Positions 44,601-56,436 of a stretch of 61,524 nt of DNA are shown here, one piece after another (the first letter of the stretch is position 1; the number at the start of each line of letters is the position of its first letter). The DNA is taken from the NCBI GenBank assembly GCA_030949605.1, contig JAUZSH010000003.1, forward strand, positions 1-61,524. Direction: 5' to 3'. The notes below the pieces were generated by a model. It did not search any database. It was given only the letters and a program-made list of their open reading frames with translations, and was not told the DNA's origin. The translations under genes were made by a program, and so were the position numbers. This DNA is from Ghiorsea sp. Lineage in GTDB: Bacteria; Pseudomonadota; Zetaproteobacteria; Mariprofundales; Mariprofundaceae.

Positions 44601-46240
44601 CGAATGTTGCAGTGCCCAGCTTGCTATCTGCGCCAGTCGCCTTTTCTGGCAATACAGCAGATAGCCAAGTTATTATGGATGTCAATATAACGAATTCAGT
44701 TTTGGCAGTCGGTACGCTTGATATTTATACGCAAAATGTAGGTGCGCAGGTTATATTTTCTGTGACAGATGCATATGGTGTCGTGAATGATTATTTAGCA
44801 AACGTACAAACAAGTTATAATTATGGTGGATTTACTGATGCTTATACTAATGTGTTTGTACCACAAAACACGGTGGCAAACAATCAAGCCACATTAAACT
44901 TTTATGGTATCCCTCCAGGTTCTCAGGTTTCAGGGCACTTATACGTGGTTGAAGGAAATTCAATTGCCCCCTCATACATCCTTGAACCAGGGCTGTTCAT
45001 TATGGGTAACTATGTGGATTTAGGTGTTGTTTCATTGACGACAACAGCTTACCCCTACATATACTCTTCGGCTTTACCTGCATCTAAGACAGTGAATGCT
45101 GCATTTCCATTGGTTCCTGTGTTGCCTGTTGCAGATGCGGCACAAGGTAGGGTAAGTTTAGAGTTGAGCATCAGTAACTCAGTCTATTCGGATCCTTATA
45201 CGGTATTGCCAAGTAATTCTTTCCCTAGCTTAAGTCTTTCATTTACAACCACAGATGTGTATGGCAATCCAGTTACTTATGATGGATCAGCAAGTGTGAG
45301 TATAACTGTAATATATGATGCCTATGGAACAGCAACCACAAGTGTAGATGTTGGACCAGCTTTGGGTGAATTATTCATTCCGAATGACTTAGCAATAGGT
45401 TCCACTATAACAGGGGTGTTAACCGTGACAGAGAGTTTGATTACCCCACCTAACTTCCCTTTAAACCCTGAATCTACGAGTGTTATCGTCAACCAAGTGG
45501 ATTTAGGCTTACATACTTTTACAGTAACTGCCAATAGACAAACCTGGCAAGGTTACAATATTCCTTTGGTTGGTATTGTAAATACTCCAACACCTGTGAG
45601 TGTGGTGTTCCCATTAACGCCACCAACGCCGACTACGGTCTTAACTGTACAAAGTGTTGCGCCACCAGCAGGTATGGTTATTGATTCTATAAATGTATCT
45701 GATAATTATGGATACTTTGATTATCTAGGTGCATGGTCTTCACCAATCGTGTTGCCGCATGCCTTTACTTCTTGGAATCCACCGCAAGGTGTTTTGGGAC
45801 TGAATATTCACGCTAGTGATCCATATTCCAATTGGAATTGGGGTGTTGATTCGTCTAACTTATCTGTGGGCAGTGTATTTAACTATTCATCAACATTGAC
45901 CCTGCCAACTATAGTTGCGGCGAACCAATCGGGTAATGTGATTAATTTTAATACGGTAGCTGGCGCGACAACAGTAAGGTTTATGATTGGTGACAATTGG
46001 AATATCTTTGTTGATCCAGCGGCGACGTCGTTTACGCTTCCACCTGTACCATTAAGCATTAACAACCCATATATTGTGGGGCAACAATATAACCTGTCTT
46101 ATGAGTTTAACCTGATTCCAGGCTTCAGTCATAGCAGCCTGATGACTTCGTATAATTCTGATTCAGGTGGTCAAACACTACTAAACGGTGTTTCTTTTGA
46201 GTACTTGGGTGATTATATAGGAGTGCCTTACACTTATTAA
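41693..46240 (+). CDS. Giant surface lipoprotein with Ig-like and HYR repeats
   Basis: 1515 residues. The signal peptide ends with the lipobox LASC (C21), followed by CGGGSDSGSTS and a Ser/Thr-rich spacer. Next is a segment with DLNGNGSLDAGEPS (calcium-loop-like), a helical region to about 285, three DUF5011-type Ig-like repeats (...FSDPGA... DAAGNQAQ... to about 545) and about four HYR/Ig-like repeats with TATDAAGN and TATDTAGN. The C-terminal half (about 790-1515) is a beta-rich, Tyr/Asn/Gly-rich region repeating D-x-YG (DPYGNTY, DPYGVVY, DPYGFN, DAYGVVN, DVYGNP, DAYGTA). Likely a secreted or surface adhesin. GGAGG precedes the ATG. The family of the C-terminal part is not recognised. Confidence 0.88.
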   Translation: MNIQKSIRVLVLCMGLVLASCGGGSDSGSTSPVSSTSPTSSTVSMTGVVVDGYLGGATAFLDLNGNGSLDAGEPSAITKSDGTYNLLVTAAQAAVGASIVVDVPSTAIDADTGKEVGQRFVMSAPPVAQGTRAVISPMTTLVKSQMDKYANLTVAEAEANVKDKIGLAGSNVDLLSDYVAAKKTGAVNAADYERVHSIARVSAQAVKNNIASIEAAVKASGTTATLNDIVTLIVDQVLAELTNIALQVDLVPASTLDPAAALANTNVNNISTTNIQADIATIQTIAKKPVITLHGSNQMTVVKGVVFSDPGAVAISNVDGDISSKIKVSGAVDTAQVGFYTLSYDVADAAGNQAQQVLRIVQVVAAADTVAPIITVNGAVTVSLNAGTLYNDRGATLDDPYATLTTTGYVNTAKSGRYTITYNAVDGAGNAATPVTRTVNVVDATPPSVFQLLGSANVSIIQGGSFTDPGVFAWDATDGDISNNVVITGTVNTQVQGTYTLTYNVSDKAGNAAQAITRTVNVTTETIPPVVTAPAAIQAQATGATTAVTLGTSTVTDNVSTGLTATASPVGPFTVGTHIITWTATDAAGNIGTAQQIVTIVDTTPPTITAPANITTPATAALTAVTLGTPTGVSDLTSTPSVLNNAPAAGFPVGVTTVTWTAIDAYNNTAAAAQTVTITDNVPPVVTAPANVSLFDTDTAGIAAFLNGASAIDNIDGTLTVSNSAPVSLPTGTTLVTFSATDTAGNTASAVASITLNVAGVGTNVPVTVRTDGVDQNTGQVIGTPGPIANAVVVVDGVEYITDVNGNTSVPSLDVGVHEMHVFADGYQFSSAYGYTADPLGNTVTISPATTTGQSYYDSWVSTLNLQMPAGYVARANSVMEVTITDPYGNTYATQASNTYDPYGVVYSTYSPIPTSFIPAFSSFSATIDITEITCDPYGFNCTKAAFAPFTWNLSTVDTGTVFSGAATPTNVAVPSLLSAPVAFSGNTADSQVIMDVNITNSVLAVGTLDIYTQNVGAQVIFSVTDAYGVVNDYLANVQTSYNYGGFTDAYTNVFVPQNTVANNQATLNFYGIPPGSQVSGHLYVVEGNSIAPSYILEPGLFIMGNYVDLGVVSLTTTAYPYIYSSALPASKTVNAAFPLVPVLPVADAAQGRVSLELSISNSVYSDPYTVLPSNSFPSLSLSFTTTDVYGNPVTYDGSASVSITVIYDAYGTATTSVDVGPALGELFIPNDLAIGSTITGVLTVTESLITPPNFPLNPESTSVIVNQVDLGLHTFTVTANRQTWQGYNIPLVGIVNTPTPVSVVFPLTPPTPTTVLTVQSVAPPAGMVIDSINVSDNYGYFDYLGAWSSPIVLPHAFTSWNPPQGVLGLNIHASDPYSNWNWGVDSSNLSVGSVFNYSSTLTLPTIVAANQSGNVINFNTVAGATTVRFMIGDNWNIFVDPAATSFTLPPVPLSINNPYIVGQQYNLSYEFNLIPGFSHSSLMTSYNSDSGGQTLLNGVSFEYLGDYIGVPYTY

Positions 46241-46261
46241 TTTATGCTGTTTCAAAACTTC

Positions 46262-46292
46262 AAAACGCCTTCCATTGGGGGGCGTTTTTTTT
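46262..46292. terminator. Rho-independent terminator between lipoprotein and reductase genes
   Basis: Stem AAAACGCC / GGCGTTTT with a loop rich in G/C and a T8 run after it. It sits right after the plus-strand lipoprotein gene and faces the end of the minus-strand reductase gene. Confidence 0.75.
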
Positions 46293-46320
46293 GTTACCTT
46301 TGTAATTTTAGCCCTGTATG

Positions 46321-47769
46321 CTAAAACCAACGCATCAGAAAGCGCACAATTTTCTTGGTACTTTCAGAAAATAATTTGTCGGTATAAAAGCTGCCTGCAA
46401 TGCGTTTGTTCACTTCGGCAAGCGTTGGATATGGGGCAATGGCAGATGCCATAGCGCCGATTTTCATCTTTTGTGAAATGGCCAAAATCCAAGGTTGAAT
46501 CAGTTCGCCTGCATGAAGCCCGACAATGCTTGCGCCCAAGATAAGCCCTTTGGGCGTGACCACGACTTTAACTAAACCTTCCGTGCGTTGCTCGGCTTGC
46601 GCTCTATCGTTTTCCTCAAAGCTCCATTTGAGGATACGCACTTCTTTGCCTTGTGCTTTAGCATCAGCTTCCGTTAAACCGACATGGGCAAGTTCGGGGT
46701 CGGTATATGTCACCCAGGGTACAGCGGAGTAATCCACTTTAGCGGGCATTTTGAACAAGATGTTTCGGATAATGATGCCAGCTTGGTAGGCAGCCATGTG
46801 CGTAAACTGATAAGGGCCAGCGACATCACCAAGGGCAAAGACTTTTTTATTGCTGCTGCGCAAACGTTTATCCACTTCAATGCCACGCGGTGAATAGGTC
46901 ACATTCGCAGCTTCAAGGTTTAAGCCATTCACATTGGCTTTGCGCCCTGTGGCAATCAACAGGTGCGAGCCTTGAATATCACAAACCTTGGTACCATTGC
47001 CATCATTTTCATCAAAGAAGGCGTGGATGCTGTCGCCATGCTTCTCAAAGCGCAGGTTGTTCACACCTTCATGGAAGTTGATGCCTTCTTTGCTAAGATG
47101 TTGAATCACAATAGACGTTAAGTCAGGGTCATCTTTGGCAAGCAATTGCGACACTTCAATCACAGTCACTTTTGCACCTAATCTGCGGTGTGCTTGGGCA
47201 AGTTCAATGCCAATCGGACCACCACCAATGATGATTAAATGTTCAATAGGATCTTTATTATCAAAGATATTCTCATTGGTATAATAAGGTACATCGTTCA
47301 CGCCAGTAATCGGTGGTACAAATGCCGATGAACCTGTGGCGACCACAAAATATTTAGCTTTGATGAGCGTATCACCTGCTTTGACTGTGTTTTTATCTAC
47401 AAATTCAGCAGCATCCTGAATCACATTTACGCCTAAACCTTCAAATCGTTCCACCGAATCATTGGGCTCAATTTGGGCAATGACATCATGAATATGACCA
47501 TGCACTTTTGCCCAGTCCACATCAGGTTCAACCGCTTTGATGCCAAAGCTTTGTGCATCACGCATGGTTTGCGCCACATGCCCTGCGGCAAGGATTGCCT
47601 TGGATGGCACACAACCTGTGTTTAAGCAATCGCCACCCATTTTAGACTTTTCAATCAGGGTAACACTTGCCCCCATTTGCACTGCACCTGCAGCCACTGA
47701 TAAACCACCACTGCCTGCGCCAATCACGCAAATATCTGTTTGAATGGTTTTGCCTTGTGATTCGCTCAT
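46321..47769 (-). CDS. Flavin-dependent disulfide oxidoreductase (mercuric reductase/dihydrolipoamide dehydrogenase-like)
   Basis: 482 residues of the class I pyridine nucleotide-disulfide family. FAD-binding IGAGSGGLSVAAG (17-29), redox-active GGDCLNTGCVPSK (C48/C53), NAD-binding IIGGGPIGIELAQAHRRLG and the C-terminal dimerisation domain are present. The extended end (FYTDKLFSESTKKIVRF) and the adjacent TVP38-type membrane gene fit the mercuric-reductase-like subgroup, but the N-terminal metal-binding HMA domain and terminal Cys pair are absent. The stop side overlaps nothing; the start overlaps the TVP38 gene stop by 4 bp, so they form an operon. The electron acceptor is unknown. Confidence 0.88.
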   Translation of the reverse strand: MSESQGKTIQTDICVIGAGSGGLSVAAGAVQMGASVTLIEKSKMGGDCLNTGCVPSKAILAAGHVAQTMRDAQSFGIKAVEPDVDWAKVHGHIHDVIAQIEPNDSVERFEGLGVNVIQDAAEFVDKNTVKAGDTLIKAKYFVVATGSSAFVPPITGVNDVPYYTNENIFDNKDPIEHLIIIGGGPIGIELAQAHRRLGAKVTVIEVSQLLAKDDPDLTSIVIQHLSKEGINFHEGVNNLRFEKHGDSIHAFFDENDGNGTKVCDIQGSHLLIATGRKANVNGLNLEAANVTYSPRGIEVDKRLRSSNKKVFALGDVAGPYQFTHMAAYQAGIIIRNILFKMPAKVDYSAVPWVTYTDPELAHVGLTEADAKAQGKEVRILKWSFEENDRAQAEQRTEGLVKVVVTPKGLILGASIVGLHAGELIQPWILAISQKMKIGAMASAIAPYPTLAEVNKRIAGSFYTDKLFSESTKKIVRFLMRWF

Positions 47770-48464
47770 GCTGCGGATCCTTTGCCTTTAAACTTTTTGT
47801 AAAACACAGGAACGAGGGACAACAAACCTAAACCAACCAACGCGCCTATCATTTCAGCTGTTAAAATGCCTGCGATGGAAAAGTCTCCGCCTTGCTCAAA
47901 CACTTTGCCCAGCCCGCTTCCAGCCAGTGAAAACACAAAGGTAGCAGGCATGATGCCAAAGAAGGTGGCAATGATATAAGTGCGCAGTGGTACACCTAAA
48001 AATGCGGGAACAAGGTTCACAATAAAGAAGGGGAATAAAGGCACTAAACGCAACACAAACATATAACTCATGGCATCCTCTTGAAAGCCAGCTTTCATGC
48101 TTTGAATCGACTTGCCAGCCTTGGTGAGCAAGGCATCACCCAAAGATGTTTTGGCAATAAGAAAGATAATTGTCGCACCTATTGTCGCACCCAAAACAGT
48201 GTAGAAACCACCCCAAATTACTCCGAATAAAAAACCACCTGCAAGCGTCATCATGGTGCCGCCAGGGAGTGAAAATGCGACCACAACAATATAGGCAACA
48301 ATAAAGACCAAGGGAGACAAAATAGGGTAGTCCAAAACCAAAGCATTGAGTGTTAAGCGGTGTTCTTTTAACTGTTCAAAGCTTAAATACTCATGCCAAC
48401 CCAACGAAATAAACAGGGCTGCGATGGCTGCTAGAATCAATAGTGGTAAACTTCTCTTTAACAT
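47766..48464 (-). CDS. TVP38/TMEM64-family inner-membrane protein
   Basis: DedA-superfamily membrane protein of about 232 residues, start ATG 48464 (AAGGAT upstream) rather than the longer frame at 48608. Marks: LDYPILSPLVFIVAYIVVVA, then FSLPGGTMMTLAGGFLFGVIWGG and GATIGATIIFLIAKTSLGD, the core of the TVP38 domain, and RLVPLFPFFIVNLVPAFLGV. These proteins are often encoded next to flavin reductases of the merA-like group; the biochemical role is not settled. Coupled to the reductase by 4-bp overlap. Confidence 0.88.
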   Translation of the reverse strand: MLKRSLPLLILAAIAALFISLGWHEYLSFEQLKEHRLTLNALVLDYPILSPLVFIVAYIVVVAFSLPGGTMMTLAGGFLFGVIWGGFYTVLGATIGATIIFLIAKTSLGDALLTKAGKSIQSMKAGFQEDAMSYMFVLRLVPLFPFFIVNLVPAFLGVPLRTYIIATFFGIMPATFVFSLAGSGLGKVFEQGGDFSIAGILTAEMIGALVGLGLLSLVPVFYKKFKGKGSAA

Positions 48465-48610
48465 AAATATCCTTGTGTCTGATGTCACATCAGCTTGATG
48501 GTATGGCAGTATAGTCGCCAAGCAATACGCATTCTTACATATTAGATATTCATAATGCTTTAATATTAAGAACGCAGAGTCCGTGATATTCAAAAAAGGA
48601 AGTGCCAATC

Positions 48611-49261
48611 ATGAAAAAAATCATATTATACCTTGCTTTAGGCGTAACTATTATGTTGACAGCATGTGGCAATACAGGCGGTTCAACCGCAGCAGATGCA
48701 GGCTTGTCCACACCGCTCACAGCCAATGAAATTGCAGGCTTAAAGTACATGCGTGAGGAAGAAGAGCTGGCGCGTGATTTGTATATGAATATATATACAG
48801 CACGTGGTTCAACATTGACCATTTTCCAAAATATTTCGCTCAATTCAGAAGTTGGACACGCGCAAAAGATGTTGGATTTATTAAATACTTATGGTGAAGC
48901 TGACCCGTCCACAGGAAACACAACGACCTATACCAATACAGGACTACAAGCTTTATACGACCAATTGATTGGCACTGCAACAGGTGGTGCAACCACAGAT
49001 TTGAATGCCTTGATGGTTGGCGCATTGGTTGAAGAAGTTGATATTGAAGACATCAATGCCAAAAAAGCGCAAGTGCAACCTGCCCATGCTTTAATCATTC
49101 AGACCTATGATAATTTACTGTGTGGATCACGTAATCATTTGCGTTCATTTGTTGCCCAAATTGAAAGCACCACTGGCACAACATACACACCTCAAATCCC
49201 TGCGCTGGCAGCGGAAGTGGCTGCGATTTTAGCAGGTGCACAGGAAAAGTGTGGTCGTTAG
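48611..49261 (+). CDS. DUF2202 ferritin-like-domain lipoprotein
   Basis: 216 residues from ATG 48611 (AAGGAA nine bases upstream). Lipobox LTAC gives C19. The DUF2202 region (about 37-190) carries REEEELARDLYMN, NSEVGHAQKMLDLL and EEVDIEDI, Glu/His-rich helices of a ferritin-like four-helix bundle, and a conserved SRNHLRSFV block. A metal-binding or oxidase-like role is plausible but unproven. The gene is divergent from the TVP38/reductase pair. Confidence 0.88.
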   Translation: MKKIILYLALGVTIMLTACGNTGGSTAADAGLSTPLTANEIAGLKYMREEEELARDLYMNIYTARGSTLTIFQNISLNSEVGHAQKMLDLLNTYGEADPSTGNTTTYTNTGLQALYDQLIGTATGGATTDLNALMVGALVEEVDIEDINAKKAQVQPAHALIIQTYDNLLCGSRNHLRSFVAQIESTTGTTYTPQIPALAAEVAAILAGAQEKCGR

Positions 49262-49271
49262 TGACACCTAG

Positions 49272-49431
49272 CCCGCATTATTCATAAATCGTCGTGATGA
49301 TTGCGTAGAACCTTTGTTTGCAACGAATTTTAAAGAAATCGCTCGTAGCCGCGCTTACTAACGATTGATGAGAGATTTGTTGCGAATAAAGGGACAAGCA
49401 AGGGCGCGGCTGTATTTGTGAATAATGCGGG
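49272..49431. repeat. 160-bp MITE, family CCCGCATTATTCA (copy 4)
   Basis: Full-length copy flanked by CTAG at 49268-49271 and 49432-49435, in the same orientation as copy 2 at 14189-14348 and almost identical to it. It lies just after the DUF2202 stop. Confidence 0.85.
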
Positions 49432-49463
49432 CTAGGCATTGATTACTTTTTATCAACCGTACC

Positions 49464-49497
49464 ATAAAATCCCATCCTTCAGCTCGGGGATATAAGA
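49464..49497. mobile_element. IS605-group left-end remnant
   Basis: CCTTCAGCTCGGGGATATAAG and the following TGCAAC match the left end of the TnpB element near 39400-39430 (complement CTTATATCCCCGACCTGA), with a few changes. No gene is next to it. The rest of 49437-49721 shows nothing else. Confidence 0.5.
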
Positions 49498-49721
49498 TGC
49501 AACTTTAACAGGTTAGATGTTTGGGCGGACTTAAAGGTTAATGAGCGGGTCACTGCTGCTATAACCAAGCGTCCAATCCATTCACCGAGCAAGACATGTT
49601 TCCCGCAAAATTTAATCGCTGGTAAAACATGACCACTGACAACGGGAATCGCATCAGTCCTGAATTCAAGTCATAAATAGAGCTTACTCAAAAAGTATGG
49701 CGTAAGCGTTGCGTATAGGTT

Positions 49722-49832
49722 GGAAGTGAGGCTTTAGCTTCGCATTAATGAATGATATTCAATCACTTCACCAGAAATAGAACAAAATCTAACACTTGGC
49801 TTTTTTTTGGGCGAGGCTAAAGCCTCACTTCC
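49722..49832. repeat. 111-bp palindromic repeat, family GGAAGTGAGGC (copy 2)
   Basis: Inverse orientation copy of 889-999, nearly identical throughout. The reading frame 49734-49997 on the minus strand is produced by this repeat and is not a gene. Confidence 0.85.
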
Positions 49833-50081
49833 ATGAAAAAATAACCATTTATTAGTCACTTCTGCATGTTTCTTAGTATCTATGTGGTAAAAGTAAAAAA
49901 TGCTCCGCACGTGTATCTCATACTTTTGAGGAAACTCTAACCTAGATCCTGCAAGTGTTTGTACGTGTAGAGTGTAAGATGTTGGTTTATATGGCATATT
50001 TATAAAAATACGTGGTCCCCTTATTGGTGATGAGTGTTTTTTTTTAATACGCCAGGTGAATTAAGAGGTTGCGCTATGTAT

Positions 50082-51536
50082 CAATACCTTCGCCAAAATT
50101 GATAGGGTAGCCACTTTGTCATAGCATGATTTTTTCCTAAAAAACAAATAACCAAACAAAAGAAGCTACCCATGAATGAAATAATGCGCATCCTATCGCC
50201 AATAAGCAATACTTTGGATTCAAAAACATTCAAACAGCTTAAAGTAATCACCGAGGCAGCACTCTCTATGACGGGACGAATGACGATGCTGGGGTTATCT
50301 CGCTGGTCAGGTGATGGTGGAAGTTATCGAACGGTTCAACGCTTTTTTGGTCTACTGAATATAGCATGGATGAAAATGAATTGGCATTTATGCCGCTCTT
50401 TTCTGCAAGATAAAGACGATGTTATTTTACTCGCGGGTGATGAAGTCACCGTTACTAAAAGCGGCAAGAAAACGCATGGTCTGGACTATTTTTTTCTTCC
50501 ATTCAAGGGCAAGTTGTGCCAGGACTGTGCTTCCTATGCATTAGCCTGATTAGTGTAAAGCGCCGCAAATCTTTTCCATTGCAGATGCACTAGTTAATCA
50601 AAAAAGAGCTGACTGGCTGCTCAAAGTATCGCGAAATAAGCACCGAAAAAGAAATTTCTAAAAGCGATGAAAAAACAGTGAAAAAACGAGGTCGCCCCAA
50701 AGGAAGAAAAAACTTTAATCGCCGTGATGTTGAGTTATCCTTATATGACTGTTTTACAAGAGAAAATAAGGGAAGTTAAATCACTTATTTCTGATTCATG
50801 TGTGCCAAAGTACTTTCTTTTTGATGGAGAGTTAGGCAATAATTTTGCCTTGCAGATGGTGAGGCAGGTCAATTTGCACCTGATTTGTAAACTACGTTAT
50901 AATTCGCAGCTTTATTTGCCTTGGCAGGGTGAATATTCAGGACGTGGGCGTAAACGGATTTATGGTGAACGGTTACTGCCACAAAAAATATCTAATGAAT
51001 ATCTCGTACATGAAACGTGTGAGGATGGTGTACTTACAGAATACTTTCAAATTGAGGCACGGCACAAAAAGTTTCCAGATGCATTGAATGTTGTCATTAT
51101 AAGAAAAACGTCAGTGAGTAGCGGGAAAACAGCTCATGTTATTTTGTTTAGCTCTGATCTTGCATTGGGATGGGATAAAGTCGTTGATTATTATCGTTTG
51201 CGCTTCCAGATTGAATTCAATTTCCGTGATGCTAAACAATATTGGGGACTGGAAGATTTCATGGTTGTAAAAGAAGCCAAAGTTCGAAACAGCGCATGTT
51301 TTTCAATGTTTATGGTTAATATGGCATATGCATTAATCGCTCAGAATGACGGAAAAGTCGGCAGAAGTATGCACGATGTGAAGGTGTGGTTTCTGGCGCG
51401 CAAGCAGGTACAAGAAACATTAAAATTATGTGGGGAAAATGCCGAACGTATTTTTATTAACGAACTGATTGATAAAATTTCAATGAAATTCATGGTTAAT
51501 ACGAGCTGAATGCGCGCTATTTTGGCAAAGGTATTG
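50082..51536 (+). mobile_element. IS4-type insertion sequence, decayed
   Basis: Ends CAATACCTTCGCCAAAAT (50082-50099) and ATTTTGGCAAAGGTATTG (complement; one mismatch) enclose 1455 bp with one transposase. The sequences bordering it are ATGTAT on both sides (50076-50081, 51537-51542), a likely 6-bp target duplication. The 196-bp element at 41398-41593 has the same ends. Confidence 0.82.
50172..51509 (+). pseudogene. IS4-like DDE transposase, broken
   Basis: Two pieces: 50172-50549 (125 aa, ending in wrong-frame FKGKLCQDCASYALA) and 50724-51509 (261 aa). DDE landmarks: LLAGDEVTVTKSGKKTHGLD in the first part; FLFDGELGNNFALQMVRQVN, then DYYRLRFQIEFNFRDAKQYW (the Y..R..iE..frd.K block) and LEDFMVVKEAK in the second. 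Restoring one T in the T7 run 50489-50495 carries the frame through FFSSIQG; then a TAG in place of glutamine near 50591 and another shift near 50735 follow. Transposition would need a functional copy elsewhere. Confidence 0.85.
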
Positions 51537-51592
51537 ATGTATGTGTAAACACTTGCAGGATCTAGGTCTAAATACACCCATATCTCATATAT

Positions 51593-51869
51593 CCGACATT
51601 CCGCACCCTTTATTTTGATTTTTGGTATTTAATGAAAAGACATGAAAACATAATGTTTTCAACGCTAAACAAGCTTATTATGGTAATACATTGCTTGTGA
51701 CTTTAGCCCTCATGACAAGAGGATTATTCATAATTTTAGTCATTTACCCTCAAATATACCTTTCATGAGAGGTGGCACAGTTTAGCGAAACAGCCTCATT
51801 TTTCTAACCTGTTGAAAAATATAGATAAATTAAATAAAGTAATATTGATTTAGGGGTGCGGAATGTCGG
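51593..51869. repeat. 277-bp MITE, family CCGACATTCCGCACCC (copy 2)
   Basis: Almost identical to 35505-35782, same ends, flanked by ATATAT on both sides (51587-51592, 51870-51875): again a 6-bp target duplication. Confidence 0.9.
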
Positions 51870-51892
51870 ATATATGACTAAAGCCGCCACGA

Positions 51893-51964
51893 CTCACAAC
51901 TTTATTTGCCATGGGAAGGTGAGTATAGCGGGCGCGGGCGGCGAAGGGTTTATGGAGAACCCTT
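51893..51964 (+). pseudogene. Fragment of a second IS4-like transposase
   Basis: The frame reads SQLYLPWEGEYSGRGRRRVY, the same peptide block as SQLYLPWQGEYSGRGRKRIY in the transposase at 50724-51509 but with different codons. It is thus an older relative, cut down to about 24 residues beside the MITE. 51965-52071 shows nothing else. Confidence 0.65.
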
Positions 51965-52071
51965 AAGTCCAGTCCCAAAAGCTCCACTTTTTTACTGAAT
52001 TCTAGCTCAAAAGAAATAAGGAGGGATGGTTTTATGTCTTAATTTTTTGGGGTATTATAGCCGTGCAGTGA

Positions 52072-52926
52072 TTAGGTTTCTTGATCAAAAGTTTTTAATA
52101 CGTCCTTGTATTTAAAATTCACATCTTTACTGCCGAGTTCTTTTTCAAAAATGATAAAGGTATGTTTATCCAATAAATGTTTTGGGTTGATGTTGATAAG
52201 AAGTTGTTCTTTATATACTTTTTTCTTCTTTATTTTTAATACATTGGGAAGCTTGCGTATATTTTTATAATACGTCAGCAATGAACGCAGAACGATAAGT
52301 GGATAAAATACAGGGAAAAGTAACAATGAACCTCGGCTCAAACGAACATAACGAATCTCTTTGACCTTAAACCCTGCCAAACGACCAAGAATACGCAGTT
52401 TTTGTAGCCCGATAAGAAAGATATGCCCATGATAGATTTCTGAGGAAACAGATTGGTCTTCCATCCAAATATCATTGATTTCATTGGGTGGCATTTGGCT
52501 GTTGGTTTCACTTTCAAACATCATATAACTGAATTTTGCGGCAAGATTAGAATAACTTGGTGTGGTTATAACCAAATCACCACCCACTTTTAAGACGCGG
52601 TTAAACTCTTTGAATACTTGCAGTTGGTCGCTGAAATGCTCAATACCTTCTTGGCAAATCAACATATCTGCGATGGCATTGTCTGTGGGAATACCTTGGG
52701 TAACATCAGCACGTTCACAGCTTATATCTTTGAGCTTGAAATATTCAGGAAACAAATCAAAAGCGAGCACTTTTGCACCCAAATCCAGCAATAATTGTGA
52801 TGTAACACCTGAACCCGCAGGTACATCAATCACTGTTTTACCCTTTAACGTGCTTTGAATAGCACCCAGATAGTTGGCAACATGAAATTTGATGTCTTTG
52901 GGGTTGGTTGTGTAGTTATTGTCCAT
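52072..52926 (-). CDS. Class I SAM-dependent methyltransferase
   Basis: 284 residues with motif I in TVIDVPAGSGVTSQLL (31-46) and a Methyltransf_11 core ending LKVGGDLVITTPSYSN. Between these ICQEGIEHFSDQLQVFKEFN matches the 'D.v.....ehv.d....l.e..RvLkpGG' pattern. The C-terminal 110 residues are basic and AT-rich with LLLFPVFYPLIVLRSLL, possibly membrane-associated. The substrate is unknown. Eight bases separate it from purM, so it may be read from the gyrB-purM transcript. Confidence 0.8.
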   Translation of the reverse strand: MDNNYTTNPKDIKFHVANYLGAIQSTLKGKTVIDVPAGSGVTSQLLLDLGAKVLAFDLFPEYFKLKDISCERADVTQGIPTDNAIADMLICQEGIEHFSDQLQVFKEFNRVLKVGGDLVITTPSYSNLAAKFSYMMFESETNSQMPPNEINDIWMEDQSVSSEIYHGHIFLIGLQKLRILGRLAGFKVKEIRYVRLSRGSLLLFPVFYPLIVLRSLLTYYKNIRKLPNVLKIKKKKVYKEQLLININPKHLLDKHTFIIFEKELGSKDVNFKYKDVLKTFDQET

Positions 52927-52934
52927 AGCGTTGG

Positions 52935-56424
<3,490 letters not shown>

Positions 56425-56436
56425 TCACCATGCTGT

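Noticed and set aside
48602-48610. GTG 48602 as start of the DUF2202 gene
   Set aside because: ATG 48611 has the better ribosome binding site spacing and gives a clean lipoprotein signal.
49734-49997. 87-aa minus-strand reading frame
   Set aside because: It spans the 111-bp palindrome and ends in repeat sequence; no ribosome binding site or family.
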